Source: Nostoc sp. C052
GTDB lineage: Bacteria > Cyanobacteriota > Cyanobacteriia > Cyanobacteriales > Nostocaceae
Direction of reading: 5' to 3'
NCBI RefSeq assembly: GCF_013393905.1
Contig: NZ_CP040272.1
Location: 5,886,001-5,950,000 of the forward strand
DNA: 64,000 nucleotides
In this document: one piece after another, positions 36,685-46,014 of the stretch
Layout: the number at the start of each line of letters is the position of its first letter
How positions within the stretch are numbered: the first letter of the stretch is position 1
Notes under the pieces: generated by a model
Told to the model about the DNA's origin: nothing
What the model saw: only the letters and a program-made list of their open reading frames with translations
Databases searched by the model: none
Position numbers and translations under genes: made by a program

Positions 36685-39600
36685 TTATTCTGTATCATCG
36701 TCAATTACTGCACTGCGATCGAGTAGTAGTAAGTTACGAAGTTGGTCTGTATCCATTTCTGTTAACCACTCTTCACCCGCACCTACAACTTGTTCTGCTA
36801 GTTGTTTCTTACTTTCAATCATGTCATGAATTTTTTCTTCTAAAGTGCCAGTGCAAACAAACTTATGTACTTGTACATTCCGGGTTTGACCAATCCGAAA
36901 TACTCGGTCTGTGGCTTGATTTTCCACGGCTGGATTCCACCATCTATCAAAGTGGAATACATGATTGGCACGTGTTAAATTCAGTCCTACTCCACCTGCT
37001 TTTAGAGAAAGAATCATAATCGGTGGTCCTTGGGGATCGTGTTGGAAACGATCGATCATTTCCTCACGTTGTTTTTTACTGGTGCTGCCATATAAAAAGA
37101 ATATTTCTCGCCCAAGCTGTTTTTCTAAATAGGGTTTAAGTAACTTACCCCATTCAGCAAATTGTGTGAAGATTAAAGCTCTATCGCCTTCTGCTAAAAC
37201 TTCTTCTAACATTTCTTCTAGCCGCAGAAGTTTGGCTGAATTATGTTGATCTAATGTTGCCTGTTTCAAATATTGGGCTGGGTGATTGCAGATTTGTTTG
37301 AGTTTAATTAGTAAAGCCAAAATCATCCCCCGACGTTGCAATCCTTCAGCAGATTCTATTTCTACTAAAGATTGTTCGACAACTTGTTGATAAAGTGCAG
37401 CTTGTTCACCAGTTAAACCGCAAAATACGGTCATTTCTTGCTTATCTGGCAAGTCTTGAATGATGTCGCGATCGCTTTTCAATCGCCGCAGTATAAATGG
37501 TTGCACTAATGAACGTAATTGGCCCAAAGAAGCCGTATCACCATACTTTTCTATTGGCATGGCAAATCGACGCTGAAAAAATTGCTTATTGCCTAAATAT
37601 CCGGGATTGAGAAAATCTAAAATAGACCATAATTCTTGCAGTCTATTTTCTACTGGTGTCCCCGTCAATGCAATACGAAATGTAGCTTCTAATTGCCGCA
37701 CTGCTTTTGACTGTTTCGCCTCTGGATTTTTCACATTCTGGGCTTCGTCTAAAACAATTATCTGCCAAGAGACACTTTGCAATGACTTGATATCTCGATG
37801 AAGAAGCGAATAGCTGGTAACGATTAAATCGTGTTTTTTTACGGCTTCTAAAAATGCTTTACCTTTTGGACGCTTGTCACCGTGATATTGCAAAATTTTC
37901 AAGCTGGGTGCAAATTTATTGACTTCCCTTTCCCAGTTGCCTAAAACCGAAGTTGGGCAAACTAGCAGTGTTGGATTTTCGAGTGCATCCTGTTCTTTTA
38001 GATGTAGCAGAAAGGCGATAAATTGGACAGTGTTATGGCAAATAATATTATTAGCAACAAAATTGTGATGTTCGCTAACTTCAAAGTCATAAACCCATCC
38101 CTCATAATCTATCTCTTCTATAGATTCAATCCGGCAATAAAATACCTCTTGATCGAGAAGACATTGCAAAGACTGTCTTGTTAAGCTCAACTGTTCTACA
38201 TCTAGCTTGCTATATGCTGACAAAGTTTGAGTTGTCCATTTAGAAGGTTTTAGTAGCTGATATTGTTCTTGGGCTTCTCCACTAATCATGCGGTTCATCC
38301 CAGCTATTACTCGCTGTAAACTATCTCTAGAAAATTGCTGTGAACCATTAATGTAAACAGTGTTGTGCATCCCAAAATGCCGCAATGGGAGTCCCGTTGC
38401 TATGACTGTTTTGGCAACCATATCAGAAGCAGGAATTCCTTCAATATTTGTGTTGCTGACTAGTTGACAAATTTGCTCTAACTTACTCTGTTTTTCTGAA
38501 TTATCGAAACCAATTTCTTGCAGAAATCTGCGAGCCGAATTTCCTCCAATTACACCAATATAGTATGTGCGGAAAGTGCGAGTTCCATTAGTGGTACATT
38601 TCAGTTTGGGCGATATTCGTAACCAAATACCGAAGCGTCGCAACAGTGCAGAAAGTTGCTGAATTAGTAAAGCTGAAGCTGTAGAAATCTCAATACTCCG
38701 CATACTAAAAAGAACGGCAGACTCAGCATCGAAATAGTTTTGTAAAAATATCCGCACACTATCCAAATCTGCCTGCATGATGAAGGGCGGAATAGATTTT
38801 TCTGCCGATAGTTTACCCCAAACATAACCTTTAGCTTCTAAGAATTCCCGATAGGCTTGGCTATTAACTCGAAGAGAAGCAACTCTGTTAGGGAAAGTAG
38901 AGATATTAGGGCTGTTAATTTTGAGGTTATAGCGCTTTTGAATGCGTTGGCAAGTCTGGAGTAAATCCTCTAGTACTCTGGTGTCTTTTTGGGATATTGT
39001 GACTCTTCCCACATCGGTTAGTTCATGCCCTTCAGCAATCTGCCAAGCGAGAAACTTGACTAAATCATGGTCTTGTGGTTTTCCATTCCAAAGGGTTTTA
39101 CCTGGTACACAAACGTAATCACCCACCTGTAAGTTATTTGTCCAACCTTTACTTGTCAGCAGTTTGTGACGATGAGTAATAGTGATACTATTACCATCTT
39201 CTAGAGTGATTTTTCGTAATTTTTCGCTAACTTGCTGCCGATACAACCGCCTGATATTAGCTGGGACTATTTTGCCTGTTGTTTCATCTATAGAATTAAC
39301 TATTAATTCCTCTGTGGGGTTAGTCCAAAATCCTTCGCCGTCAAACTCTGTTTCTCCAGCGTGAGTTTTCCAGATTGTCTCGGCTGTGCGTAACAGTCCA
39401 TTTACATTTACTAGAGTATCATTCGCTACGCATTTACCGAGTCCCATATCGTCGGCGAGACACGCACCTAAGCCCCAACGTTCCAAGAAAGACAGCCAAG
39501 CAGCGCCTCGTTCTTGATAAGGTCGCAATTGCCCTTTAAAGCCTGCTGGTGTGGGTAAAGGTGCGATCGCTTGATTATTATTTAATGCCCCAATCAACTC

Positions 39601-41328
39601 TTGCAATGCGCCAGATGCATCAAAGCTGACCACTGGTAACTTTTCAATTGCCTGAGTATCTCCTGTACTCAGACGCAAAGCGTCTTCCAGGGAAAGCGCC
39701 ATTTGGTCTTTGCGAGTGGTAAAAAATGTTTGGGCTGTTTTAATGTCTTGGGGGCGTAATTCTACCCACTCGCCATTAATTTCCACTAGCGGACTATTTA
39801 AAGCCACAAGTTTATCAAATTCAGCTTTGGAGATAGTTTGTCCACCAATTGCTAATTGCCATTGGAAATTTAGTAGACTCTGCAACCCTAAACGTCCCTG
39901 CTTTCCTTTTGGGGTTTCGGCTGTAATTTTCAAACCCAAACGATTCGCCCATCCTTCCCGATTCGCTAAACTAGGAGGCAAAATAACTCCTAAACCACTG
40001 TCTTCCAACCTCCAAGCTACAGCTTTGATAAACTCATAAGCTTGAATGGGGGTAAGACGAGAAGATTGGGGATATTCCGTTTCAAAGCTGGGTGCGATCG
40101 CTGGATACAATCGAGAAGCTACCCCCAAACCTCGCAAAAATGTTTCTTGTGGTTGGTCAATTGTCCGATTTTCATAAACCAATCTTTCAACTGGATTGTT
40201 CCAAATAGTCGCCGCATCCACTAAAAACTCAGGATCATCAGCCGCTTGCAGAAAATATGCCAATGTCCAATCTGTTTCGCCAGATTCAGGAGAACGCAGT
40301 TGAAAACAGGTACGAAATAGAGTTTTAAGAGTTAATTGGTATTGTAGCGGCATAGTCCAGGCCTTCAATGCCGCTTCCAATCGTTCCACTTCAATGGCAT
40401 CTGCATTAACTGTATGAGATGCACTAGTTAACGCTTGCAACCACTGTCGCACCCCACCTGGTAAAGATGCAGGTTGAGAACCCGTCATTTCTCGCACTTG
40501 GGCATCTATCGTACTGTTAAGAAATCCCAAAAGTAATTCTTGAGGTTCGATGGGGAAGTTTACATAAGATAGGGACTGGGGATTAGGGATTGGGGATTGG
40601 GAAAACTCTTCTCCAGTCCCCATTCCCTCTTGATAAGTGCGGCAAACCAACGGCATGGTTGCAGAAAATTTTTCTAGGCGGGTTCCATCTACAGCACTAT
40701 CTAGAAGTACTTGCCATTTAGCAGCAAATGCACCATCTGATTGTTGGTCAATTGTTGGTAAAAACTTACATCGTGAGATTAAATCTAAACTCCAACGGGC
40801 AACTTGCGACCAAAAGCGTAAATCTCCACCTAAAAAGGCATCTTCCCCTTTAGCAGCATTTAAGGGAACAGCAGCGAGAAATTTTACTGCTTCGCTGGGG
40901 TTGAGACAAAAACCCTCAACTCGCCACGGTTGCAAATATTGCGGGGAGTCTGTATTTTCCCCCAAGCTGGCAGAATGTATAGGGAAAATTGCTACTGTTC
41001 CTTCGCTATTAACTTCTGGGATATAAGTTGGTAGGGCAATGATTTGAGAGTGCGTTGGCAAACTGATCTCAGTGGCACTGGCGGCTTTGCGTGTTTGCCC
41101 AGTAGTTGCGAATGCAACTTGGGGTTTCTGGATGAAGTTGGTAATTGCCATATTCTGGGAATGCAGCCACTCACTCAACTCAACCGATGTCATTGCCAAT
41201 GGATGTAGTGCTATGTCTCCAGATTCATTAGACTCGGAATTTACTCGTGGCGATCGCCAAGTTTCCCCCCAAATAAATAAACAACCATTTTGATTTTTTA
41301 GTAACCAATTACAGTGTAAAATCGCCAT
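36685..41328 (-). CDS. SNF2-family helicase containing an intein
   Basis: The 1547-codon gene encodes a 1080-aa SNF2/Rad54-like ATPase interrupted by a 467-aa intein. The N-terminal about 590 residues contain the bacterial SNF2-associated domain. The ATPase begins with QERGAAWLSFLERWGLGACL, and Walker A reads DDMGLGK, where the intein (residues 633-1099) separates Lys from Thr of GKT. After the intein come VCPTSVLGNWEREV, the DEAQ box near 1192, TGTPVENR, and helicase C-terminal motifs (FTQFAEWG, LKAGGVGLNLT, DRVFRIGQ). It would translocate on DNA using ATP and remodel DNA-protein complexes; the exact role is unknown. Activity requires splicing. A tandem repeat (40571-40628) is translated in frame as SQSPIPNPQSL. 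Confidence 0.93.
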   Translation of the reverse strand: MAILHCNWLLKNQNGCLFIWGETWRSPRVNSESNESGDIALHPLAMTSVELSEWLHSQNMAITNFIQKPQVAFATTGQTRKAASATEISLPTHSQIIALPTYIPEVNSEGTVAIFPIHSASLGENTDSPQYLQPWRVEGFCLNPSEAVKFLAAVPLNAAKGEDAFLGGDLRFWSQVARWSLDLISRCKFLPTIDQQSDGAFAAKWQVLLDSAVDGTRLEKFSATMPLVCRTYQEGMGTGEEFSQSPIPNPQSLSYVNFPIEPQELLLGFLNSTIDAQVREMTGSQPASLPGGVRQWLQALTSASHTVNADAIEVERLEAALKAWTMPLQYQLTLKTLFRTCFQLRSPESGETDWTLAYFLQAADDPEFLVDAATIWNNPVERLVYENRTIDQPQETFLRGLGVASRLYPAIAPSFETEYPQSSRLTPIQAYEFIKAVAWRLEDSGLGVILPPSLANREGWANRLGLKITAETPKGKQGRLGLQSLLNFQWQLAIGGQTISKAEFDKLVALNSPLVEINGEWVELRPQDIKTAQTFFTTRKDQMALSLEDALRLSTGDTQAIEKLPVVSFDASGALQELIGALNNNQAIAPLPTPAGFKGQLRPYQERGAAWLSFLERWGLGACLADDMGLGKCVANDTLVNVNGLLRTAETIWKTHAGETEFDGEGFWTNPTEELIVNSIDETTGKIVPANIRRLYRQQVSEKLRKITLEDGNSITITHRHKLLTSKGWTNNLQVGDYVCVPGKTLWNGKPQDHDLVKFLAWQIAEGHELTDVGRVTISQKDTRVLEDLLQTCQRIQKRYNLKINSPNISTFPNRVASLRVNSQAYREFLEAKGYVWGKLSAEKSIPPFIMQADLDSVRIFLQNYFDAESAVLFSMRSIEISTASALLIQQLSALLRRFGIWLRISPKLKCTTNGTRTFRTYYIGVIGGNSARRFLQEIGFDNSEKQSKLEQICQLVSNTNIEGIPASDMVAKTVIATGLPLRHFGMHNTVYINGSQQFSRDSLQRVIAGMNRMISGEAQEQYQLLKPSKWTTQTLSAYSKLDVEQLSLTRQSLQCLLDQEVFYCRIESIEEIDYEGWVYDFEVSEHHNFVANNIICHNTVQFIAFLLHLKEQDALENPTLLVCPTSVLGNWEREVNKFAPSLKILQYHGDKRPKGKAFLEAVKKHDLIVTSYSLLHRDIKSLQSVSWQIIVLDEAQNVKNPEAKQSKAVRQLEATFRIALTGTPVENRLQELWSILDFLNPGYLGNKQFFQRRFAMPIEKYGDTASLGQLRSLVQPFILRRLKSDRDIIQDLPDKQEMTVFCGLTGEQAALYQQVVEQSLVEIESAEGLQRRGMILALLIKLKQICNHPAQYLKQATLDQHNSAKLLRLEEMLEEVLAEGDRALIFTQFAEWGKLLKPYLEKQLGREIFFLYGSTSKKQREEMIDRFQHDPQGPPIMILSLKAGGVGLNLTRANHVFHFDRWWNPAVENQATDRVFRIGQTRNVQVHKFVCTGTLEEKIHDMIESKKQLAEQVVGAGEEWLTEMDTDQLRNLLLLDRSAVIDDDTE
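38032..39432 (-). other. Intein with LAGLIDADG homing-endonuclease motifs (467 aa)
   Basis: The intein starts with Cys (CVANDTLVNVNG, block A) right after the Walker A Lys and ends with VANNIICHN (blocks F and G, penultimate His, terminal Asn), followed by extein Thr. Block B is TITHRHKLLTSKGW, and block F contains YDFEVSEHHNFVANN. Two LAGLIDADG-like helices are visible: FLAWQIAEGHE and FLQNYFDAESA, each with its acidic residue. All splicing residues are present, so protein splicing should be possible; the endonuclease may be active. Insertion at the ATP-binding loop is a typical intein site choice. Confidence 0.93.
40571..40628. repeat. GGGGATT/CCCCAGT repeat inside the SNF2 coding region
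   Basis: GGGACTGGGGATTAGGG units, then a short spacer and the complementary CCAGTCCCCATTCCC. It keeps the reading frame and adds about 19 codons. Confidence 0.75.
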
Positions 41329-41471
41329 TTGCTAACTACTCAAATTTTCCCAAAACTCTAGAATTTCAATCACAATTATTCTACTTTTTACATCTTTTCA
41401 AGAAGATTTATTGCCCAAATTTCTCATATAATAAATATTTAAGTAATTATTCCACATAAACATTGTTAATA

Positions 41472-42017
41472 ATGAATTTTCCCCTAGTTAAAGTTTTAAA
41501 AAATGGGATATTAGTAGAACTGGATTATATGCATCCTCAAGAGCATGAGGTTGTCAGATCGTTACTCAATGTTGTAATTTCTGAAGGTAAAACCTATCCC
41601 CAAAAGCAACCTCTCTCTTCTACAGAATTTTCAGCTTACTGGTTAAGTAAGGATGCCTTTGTTGTCAGGACATCTGTTGTAGATCCTACACACAAGTCAA
41701 AAGAAATATTAGGGGCGTTTTATTTAAAGCCAAACTTTCCCGGTCGGTGTAGCCATATTTGCAACGCTGGTTTTATTGTACAACCAGCGTTACGCGGTCA
41801 GGGCTTAGGGCGGTTCATGGGAGAGTCTATGCTTTCAATCGCAGCAAACCTGGGCTATGAAGCAGTAATGTTTAATTTGGTCTTTGAGACTAATATACCT
41901 TCAATTACACTTTGGCAGTCGTTAGGATTTGAGATTATTGGGCGAATTCCGGGTGCGGCGAAGCTAGAGAATGGGCAGGCGGTTGAGGCGCTAATCCTGT
42001 ATCACACTTTGGGTTGA
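41472..42017 (+). CDS. GNAT-family N-acetyltransferase
   Basis: A 181-aa protein from the ATG at 41472. The GNAT fold is clear: NAGFIVQPALRGQGLGRFMG holds the acetyl-CoA pyrophosphate loop (RGQGLG) and the following helix. ETNIPSITLWQSLGFEIIGR is the usual beta-6/beta-7 region. It transfers an acetyl group from acetyl-CoA to an amine; the substrate cannot be told. Monocistronic and opposite to the SNF2 gene, about 100 bases before pnp on the same strand. Confidence 0.85.
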   Translation: MNFPLVKVLKNGILVELDYMHPQEHEVVRSLLNVVISEGKTYPQKQPLSSTEFSAYWLSKDAFVVRTSVVDPTHKSKEILGAFYLKPNFPGRCSHICNAGFIVQPALRGQGLGRFMGESMLSIAANLGYEAVMFNLVFETNIPSITLWQSLGFEIIGRIPGAAKLENGQAVEALILYHTLG

Positions 42018-42118
42018 ATGACTTGTCTATCTTTGTATGTACTAGAAGTCAGCCATAGGGCATAAATGTTAGGATTGCCACAGAAAGAGAATAGCGAAAG
42101 AGAAGGAAAAAAAACTGA

Positions 42119-44275
42119 ATGGCAGAAGTTGATAAGTCAATATCCTTCGATGGAAGGGATATTCGACTGAAAGTAGGCCTATTAGCTCCCCAGGCAGGTG
42201 GGTCGGTTTTGATAGAATCAGGGGACACATCCGTTTTAGTGACGGCTACGCGATCGCAAGCCAGAGAAGGCATTGATTTTCTTCCCCTTACTGTAGATTA
42301 TGAAGAAAGGCTATATGCCGCTGGTAGGATTCCCGGCGGGATCATGCGGCGCGAAGGTCGTCCACCAGAAAAAACAATTCTCACCAGCCGTCTTATAGAC
42401 CGTCCCATGCGTCCTTTGTTCCCCTCATGGCTAAGGGATGACTTGCAAATTATTGCCTTAACGCTGTCGATGGACGAGTTAGTTCCACCCGATGTGTTAG
42501 CAGTTACAGGCGCTTCGATTGCTACCCTGATTGCCCAGATTCCTTTTAATGGGCCAATGGCAGCAGTGCGGGTTGGTTTAGTGGGAGATGATTTCATTAT
42601 TAATCCCACTTATGCAGAAACCGAAGCGGGAGATTTGGATCTGGTAGTAGCAGGTTCACCACATGGCGTAATCATGGTGGAAGCGGGAGCCAATCAGTTG
42701 CCAGAGCGAGATATTCTTGAGGCGATTGACTTTGGTTATGAAGCAGTGCGGGACTTAATCAAAGCGCAGCAAGATTTAATTGCAGAATTGGGTCTAGTAA
42801 TAGTGCAAGAAGCACCACCAGAAGTAGACCAAACGTTAGAAAATTATATCCGTGATCGCGCCAACGGTCAGATTAAGAAAATCCTGTCTCAATTTAGTTT
42901 GACCAAACCCGAACGCGATGCAGCTTTAGATGTCGTCAAGGATGAAATTGCCGCGACGATTACTGAACTGCCAGAAGAAGACCCCATTCGAGTTGCCGCA
43001 ACTGCAAATAAAAAGGCACTTGGTAACACTTTTAAAGATATTACCAAATACTTCATGCGGCGACAAATCATCGAAGATAACGTCCGCGTTGATGGTCGTA
43101 AACTCGATCAAGTGCGTCCGGTTTCTTGTTTAGTTGATGTCTTACCAAAGCGAGTCCACGGCAGCGGTTTATTTAACCGAGAACTAACTCAGGTATTATC
43201 AACTTGTACTCTGGGTACACCTGGGGATGCTCAAAACCTCAACGATGACATGCAGCTAGATCAGCACAAGCGTTATCTGCATCATTACAACTTCCCCCCC
43301 TTCTCAGTCGGTGAAACCAAGCCAATGCGGGCCCCAGGAAGGCGTGAAATTGGTCACGGGGCATTGGCAGAACGAGCGCTAATCCCTGTGCTACCGTCAA
43401 AAGAACAATTTCCCTACGTGATTCGCATCGTATCAGAAGTACTTTCTTCCAACGGTTCCACCTCAATGGGTTCAGTCTGCGGTTCCACCCTCGCCCTGAT
43501 GGATGCTGGTGTACCAATTCTCAAACCCGTTAGTGGCGCGGCAATGGGTCTGATAAAGGAAGGCGACGAAGTACGAGTTCTGACCGATATCCAAGGCATT
43601 GAAGACTTTTTGGGCGACATGGACTTCAAAGTTGCCGGGACGGATACCGGGATTACCGCCTTGCAAATGGATATGAAAATCTCCGGTTTGTCTTTGGAGG
43701 TGATAGCCCAAGCCGTCCACCAAGCCAAAGCAGCCCGGTTGCATATTCTAGAGAAAATGCTTGCCTGCATTGACACACCACGGACTGAAACTTCACCCTA
43801 TGCCCCACGTCTGTTAACAATCAAGATTGATTCAGACATGATTGGTTTGGTAATTGGGCCTGGAGGCAAGACTATTAAGGGGATCACAGAGGAAACTGGT
43901 GCAAAAATTGACATCGAAGATGATGGCACCGTGACAATTTCCGCTGTGGATGAGAACAAGGCCAAGAGAGCCAGAAATATCATCCAAGGCATGACCCGCA
44001 AGTTGCACGAAGGGGATGTCTATGCAGGACGCATTACTCGGATTATACCGATAGGTGCATTTGTGGAATTTTTGCCTGGAAAAGAAGGCATGATCCACAT
44101 TTCTCAACTAGCTGACTACCGCGTTGGCAAAGTTGAAGATGAAGTAGCGGTGGGCGATGAAGTGATTATCAAAGTGCGCGAAATTGATAACAAAGGTCGG
44201 ATTAATCTTACCCGCTTGGGTATCCACCCAGATCAAGCAGCAGCAGCAAGAGAGGCTGCGGCGGTGAATCGGTAA
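42119..44275 (+). CDS. pnp: Polynucleotide phosphorylase
   Basis: A 718-aa 3'-5' exoribonuclease and polymerase that uses phosphate to degrade RNA and, in cyanobacteria, also makes poly(A)-rich tails. Domain order: RNase PH 1 (about 1-145), alpha-helical linker (150-230), RNase PH 2 (about 310-535, with FNRELTQVLS and GHGALAERAL), KH (about 555-610, VIGPGGKTIKGI) and S1 (about 620-690, YAGRITRIIPIGAFVEFLPG). Full length. A purine-rich AGAGAAGGAAAAAAAAC stands before the ATG. Confidence 0.97.
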   Translation: MAEVDKSISFDGRDIRLKVGLLAPQAGGSVLIESGDTSVLVTATRSQAREGIDFLPLTVDYEERLYAAGRIPGGIMRREGRPPEKTILTSRLIDRPMRPLFPSWLRDDLQIIALTLSMDELVPPDVLAVTGASIATLIAQIPFNGPMAAVRVGLVGDDFIINPTYAETEAGDLDLVVAGSPHGVIMVEAGANQLPERDILEAIDFGYEAVRDLIKAQQDLIAELGLVIVQEAPPEVDQTLENYIRDRANGQIKKILSQFSLTKPERDAALDVVKDEIAATITELPEEDPIRVAATANKKALGNTFKDITKYFMRRQIIEDNVRVDGRKLDQVRPVSCLVDVLPKRVHGSGLFNRELTQVLSTCTLGTPGDAQNLNDDMQLDQHKRYLHHYNFPPFSVGETKPMRAPGRREIGHGALAERALIPVLPSKEQFPYVIRIVSEVLSSNGSTSMGSVCGSTLALMDAGVPILKPVSGAAMGLIKEGDEVRVLTDIQGIEDFLGDMDFKVAGTDTGITALQMDMKISGLSLEVIAQAVHQAKAARLHILEKMLACIDTPRTETSPYAPRLLTIKIDSDMIGLVIGPGGKTIKGITEETGAKIDIEDDGTVTISAVDENKAKRARNIIQGMTRKLHEGDVYAGRITRIIPIGAFVEFLPGKEGMIHISQLADYRVGKVEDEVAVGDEVIIKVREIDNKGRINLTRLGIHPDQAAAAREAAAVNR

Positions 44276-44284
44276 CTCGATTTG

Positions 44285-44314
44285 GGATTTTAGATTAGAT
44301 TAAATCTAAAATCC
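44285..44314 (+). terminator. Strong hairpin after pnp
   Basis: GGATTTTAGATT and AATCTAAAATCC form a perfect 12-bp stem around a six-base loop, 10 bases after the pnp stop. There is no U-run; it may protect or end the 3' end. A second GC-rich inverted repeat GCGATGCCT/AGGCATCGC follows at about 44316-44339. Confidence 0.5.
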
Positions 44315-44446
44315 GCGATGCCTACTGTGAAGGCATCGCCGTATGCTTCTCTAAATTAGTTGCACAAAATTTATTAAGAGAAAGTAATCAGAATCGAATT
44401 AATGAAACTGATACCTGTCAATATTTTCAACGACTATGGAATAAAT

Positions 44447-45679
44447 TTACTTGATAATTAACGCTACTTTCTCAGTAGAAACGTAATTTGGCAAGACGTG
44501 ATTCAATTTTGCTTCGTTGAGATGCAGATGATCTGACAACACAGCAGAGATCACATTCCGAAAATCAGTAGTAATAGCCAAGTCCCTACCTTGGTAAAGT
44601 TGGGTTGTAGATAGACCAGGCCATTCACCATAAACTTTACCACCGCGAATATTACCACCCAAAACCCACATAACATTCCCGTGACCGTGGTCGGTACCAC
44701 CATTATCATTTTGCTTGACTGTACGACCAAACTCTGAAATCACAACAATTGTCGTATTCTGGTAAACGCTCCCTAAACCTTCAACTAAAGCGACCAAACC
44801 TGAACCCAACTTTTTGAGGTTGCGAGCTAATAGTCCTTGAGTGCTACCTTGATTGACATGGGTATCCCAACCTCCTAAAGCCATAAACCCTAACTCAATT
44901 CTGGGGTCTTTGAGCATTAATTGTGCCAATCGTTGAGCATCGCTGGCGAAGCCATCAGGTGAAGGCGCGCCATTATTCGCCATTTTCATTTCACTATCTA
45001 GGTCATTCATGATCGCCTGACGCGCCATCCGTCCCTGTTGATAGGTCTGACTTAAGGCATCATTACCGCCATAAAGTTGGTCAAATGCTGCTGCTAATTG
45101 AGGACGATCTATTGGCAGAGGCCTGTTAGCATTTCTTCCTGATGCTATGTTAGCTACAGGCATCCGTCCAGAAAGAATCCAGGGTGTTGTTTCTCCGACA
45201 CTTACCGCTTGGATGGGTGTTTTTTGAGAAATCACACCTAGTAAACGATTCATCCAACCATCCTGAGTATGTTTATCACCAGGGGTAGCGCTTTCCATGT
45301 ATTCTTGAGCATCAAAGTGAGAACGAGTTGGATCGGGAGAACCACAAGCATGAACAAAGGCCAAACTCTTCTGTTGCCAAAAGGGCATCAAAGAATCTAA
45401 TGCTGGATGCAGTCCAAAGCGTCCATCTAAATCTATTACTCCCCCTTCCTTCCCTGGTTGGGGAATAGCAATTTGCGGTCGGGCTTGATAGTAGGCTGTC
45501 TCTGAGTAAGGAACCACGACGTTTAAACCGTCTACTGCTCCCCGGAGGAAAATTACAATTAAGCGCTTCTGGTAACTGTTTGGGGTAGCGGATCTAGCTA
45601 TCCAAGCATTGCTGCTTAGGGCTGTGATTGCGGAAGCTGAAAAAATTCCACCTTGGATTAGGAAGTTACGTCTTTTCAT
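44447..45679 (-). CDS. DUF1501 protein with Tat signal
   Basis: A 410-aa exported protein. The N-terminus MKRRNFL plus a hydrophobic stretch is a twin-arginine signal. The rest is the DUF1501 domain, an alkaline-phosphatase/sulfatase-superfamily fold, with VIFLRGAVDGLNVVVPY, HACGSPDPTRSHFDAQEYME, VVISEFGRTVKQND and GGTDHGHGNVMWVLGG (likely metal-site His/Asp). The reaction is not known. It is almost always paired with a DUF1800 gene, and here that gene lies about 335 bases upstream on the same strand, so both probably act together outside the cytoplasm. Confidence 0.88.
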   Translation of the reverse strand: MKRRNFLIQGGIFSASAITALSSNAWIARSATPNSYQKRLIVIFLRGAVDGLNVVVPYSETAYYQARPQIAIPQPGKEGGVIDLDGRFGLHPALDSLMPFWQQKSLAFVHACGSPDPTRSHFDAQEYMESATPGDKHTQDGWMNRLLGVISQKTPIQAVSVGETTPWILSGRMPVANIASGRNANRPLPIDRPQLAAAFDQLYGGNDALSQTYQQGRMARQAIMNDLDSEMKMANNGAPSPDGFASDAQRLAQLMLKDPRIELGFMALGGWDTHVNQGSTQGLLARNLKKLGSGLVALVEGLGSVYQNTTIVVISEFGRTVKQNDNGGTDHGHGNVMWVLGGNIRGGKVYGEWPGLSTTQLYQGRDLAITTDFRNVISAVLSDHLHLNEAKLNHVLPNYVSTEKVALIIK

Positions 45680-45755
45680 AATTAAAATTACTGAGTTATG
45701 GCTGTTTCAAATTCGCTTCTGTGTCTCAGCTAGAACTGCTATGTCAACAACCTAG

Positions 45756-45959
45756 TTCTAAAGACACTGCTACTTTTAGGGATAAGCTTTAAAGTCAAAT
45801 GGCACTAAGAAAAGCTCGAAAGCTTGTGTAGCCTCGTTCCCAGCCTCCAGGCTGGGAACCAGTTAGGGCAAACAACCCAGTTCTAATACCTTTTTTCTGG
45901 TTTTACCTGCTGAATGTGGGTTCTAAAGACACTGTTATTTTTAGGTGTAAACTTTAAAG
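45756..45959. repeat. Direct repeats and hairpin between the DUF1501 and DUF1800 genes
   Basis: A direct repeat of about 39 bases (45756-45794 and 45921-45959; both begin TTCTAAAGACACTG and end in TTTAAAG) flanks a perfect hairpin GTTCCCAGCCT-CC-AGGCTGGGAAC (45836-45859). The hairpin belongs to the same family as the palindromes in the 183-bp element. The rest of the 335-base spacer has no gene. Confidence 0.65.
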
Positions 45960-46014
45960 CGGTGTTGACCAGACCACTTAATAAGTTGAGTTTTATAACT
46001 TGACTAGTGTGTAA

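Noticed and set aside
43239..43776. Several open frames on the minus strand inside pnp
   Set aside because: They are shadows of the pnp reading frame with no ribosome sites or family features.
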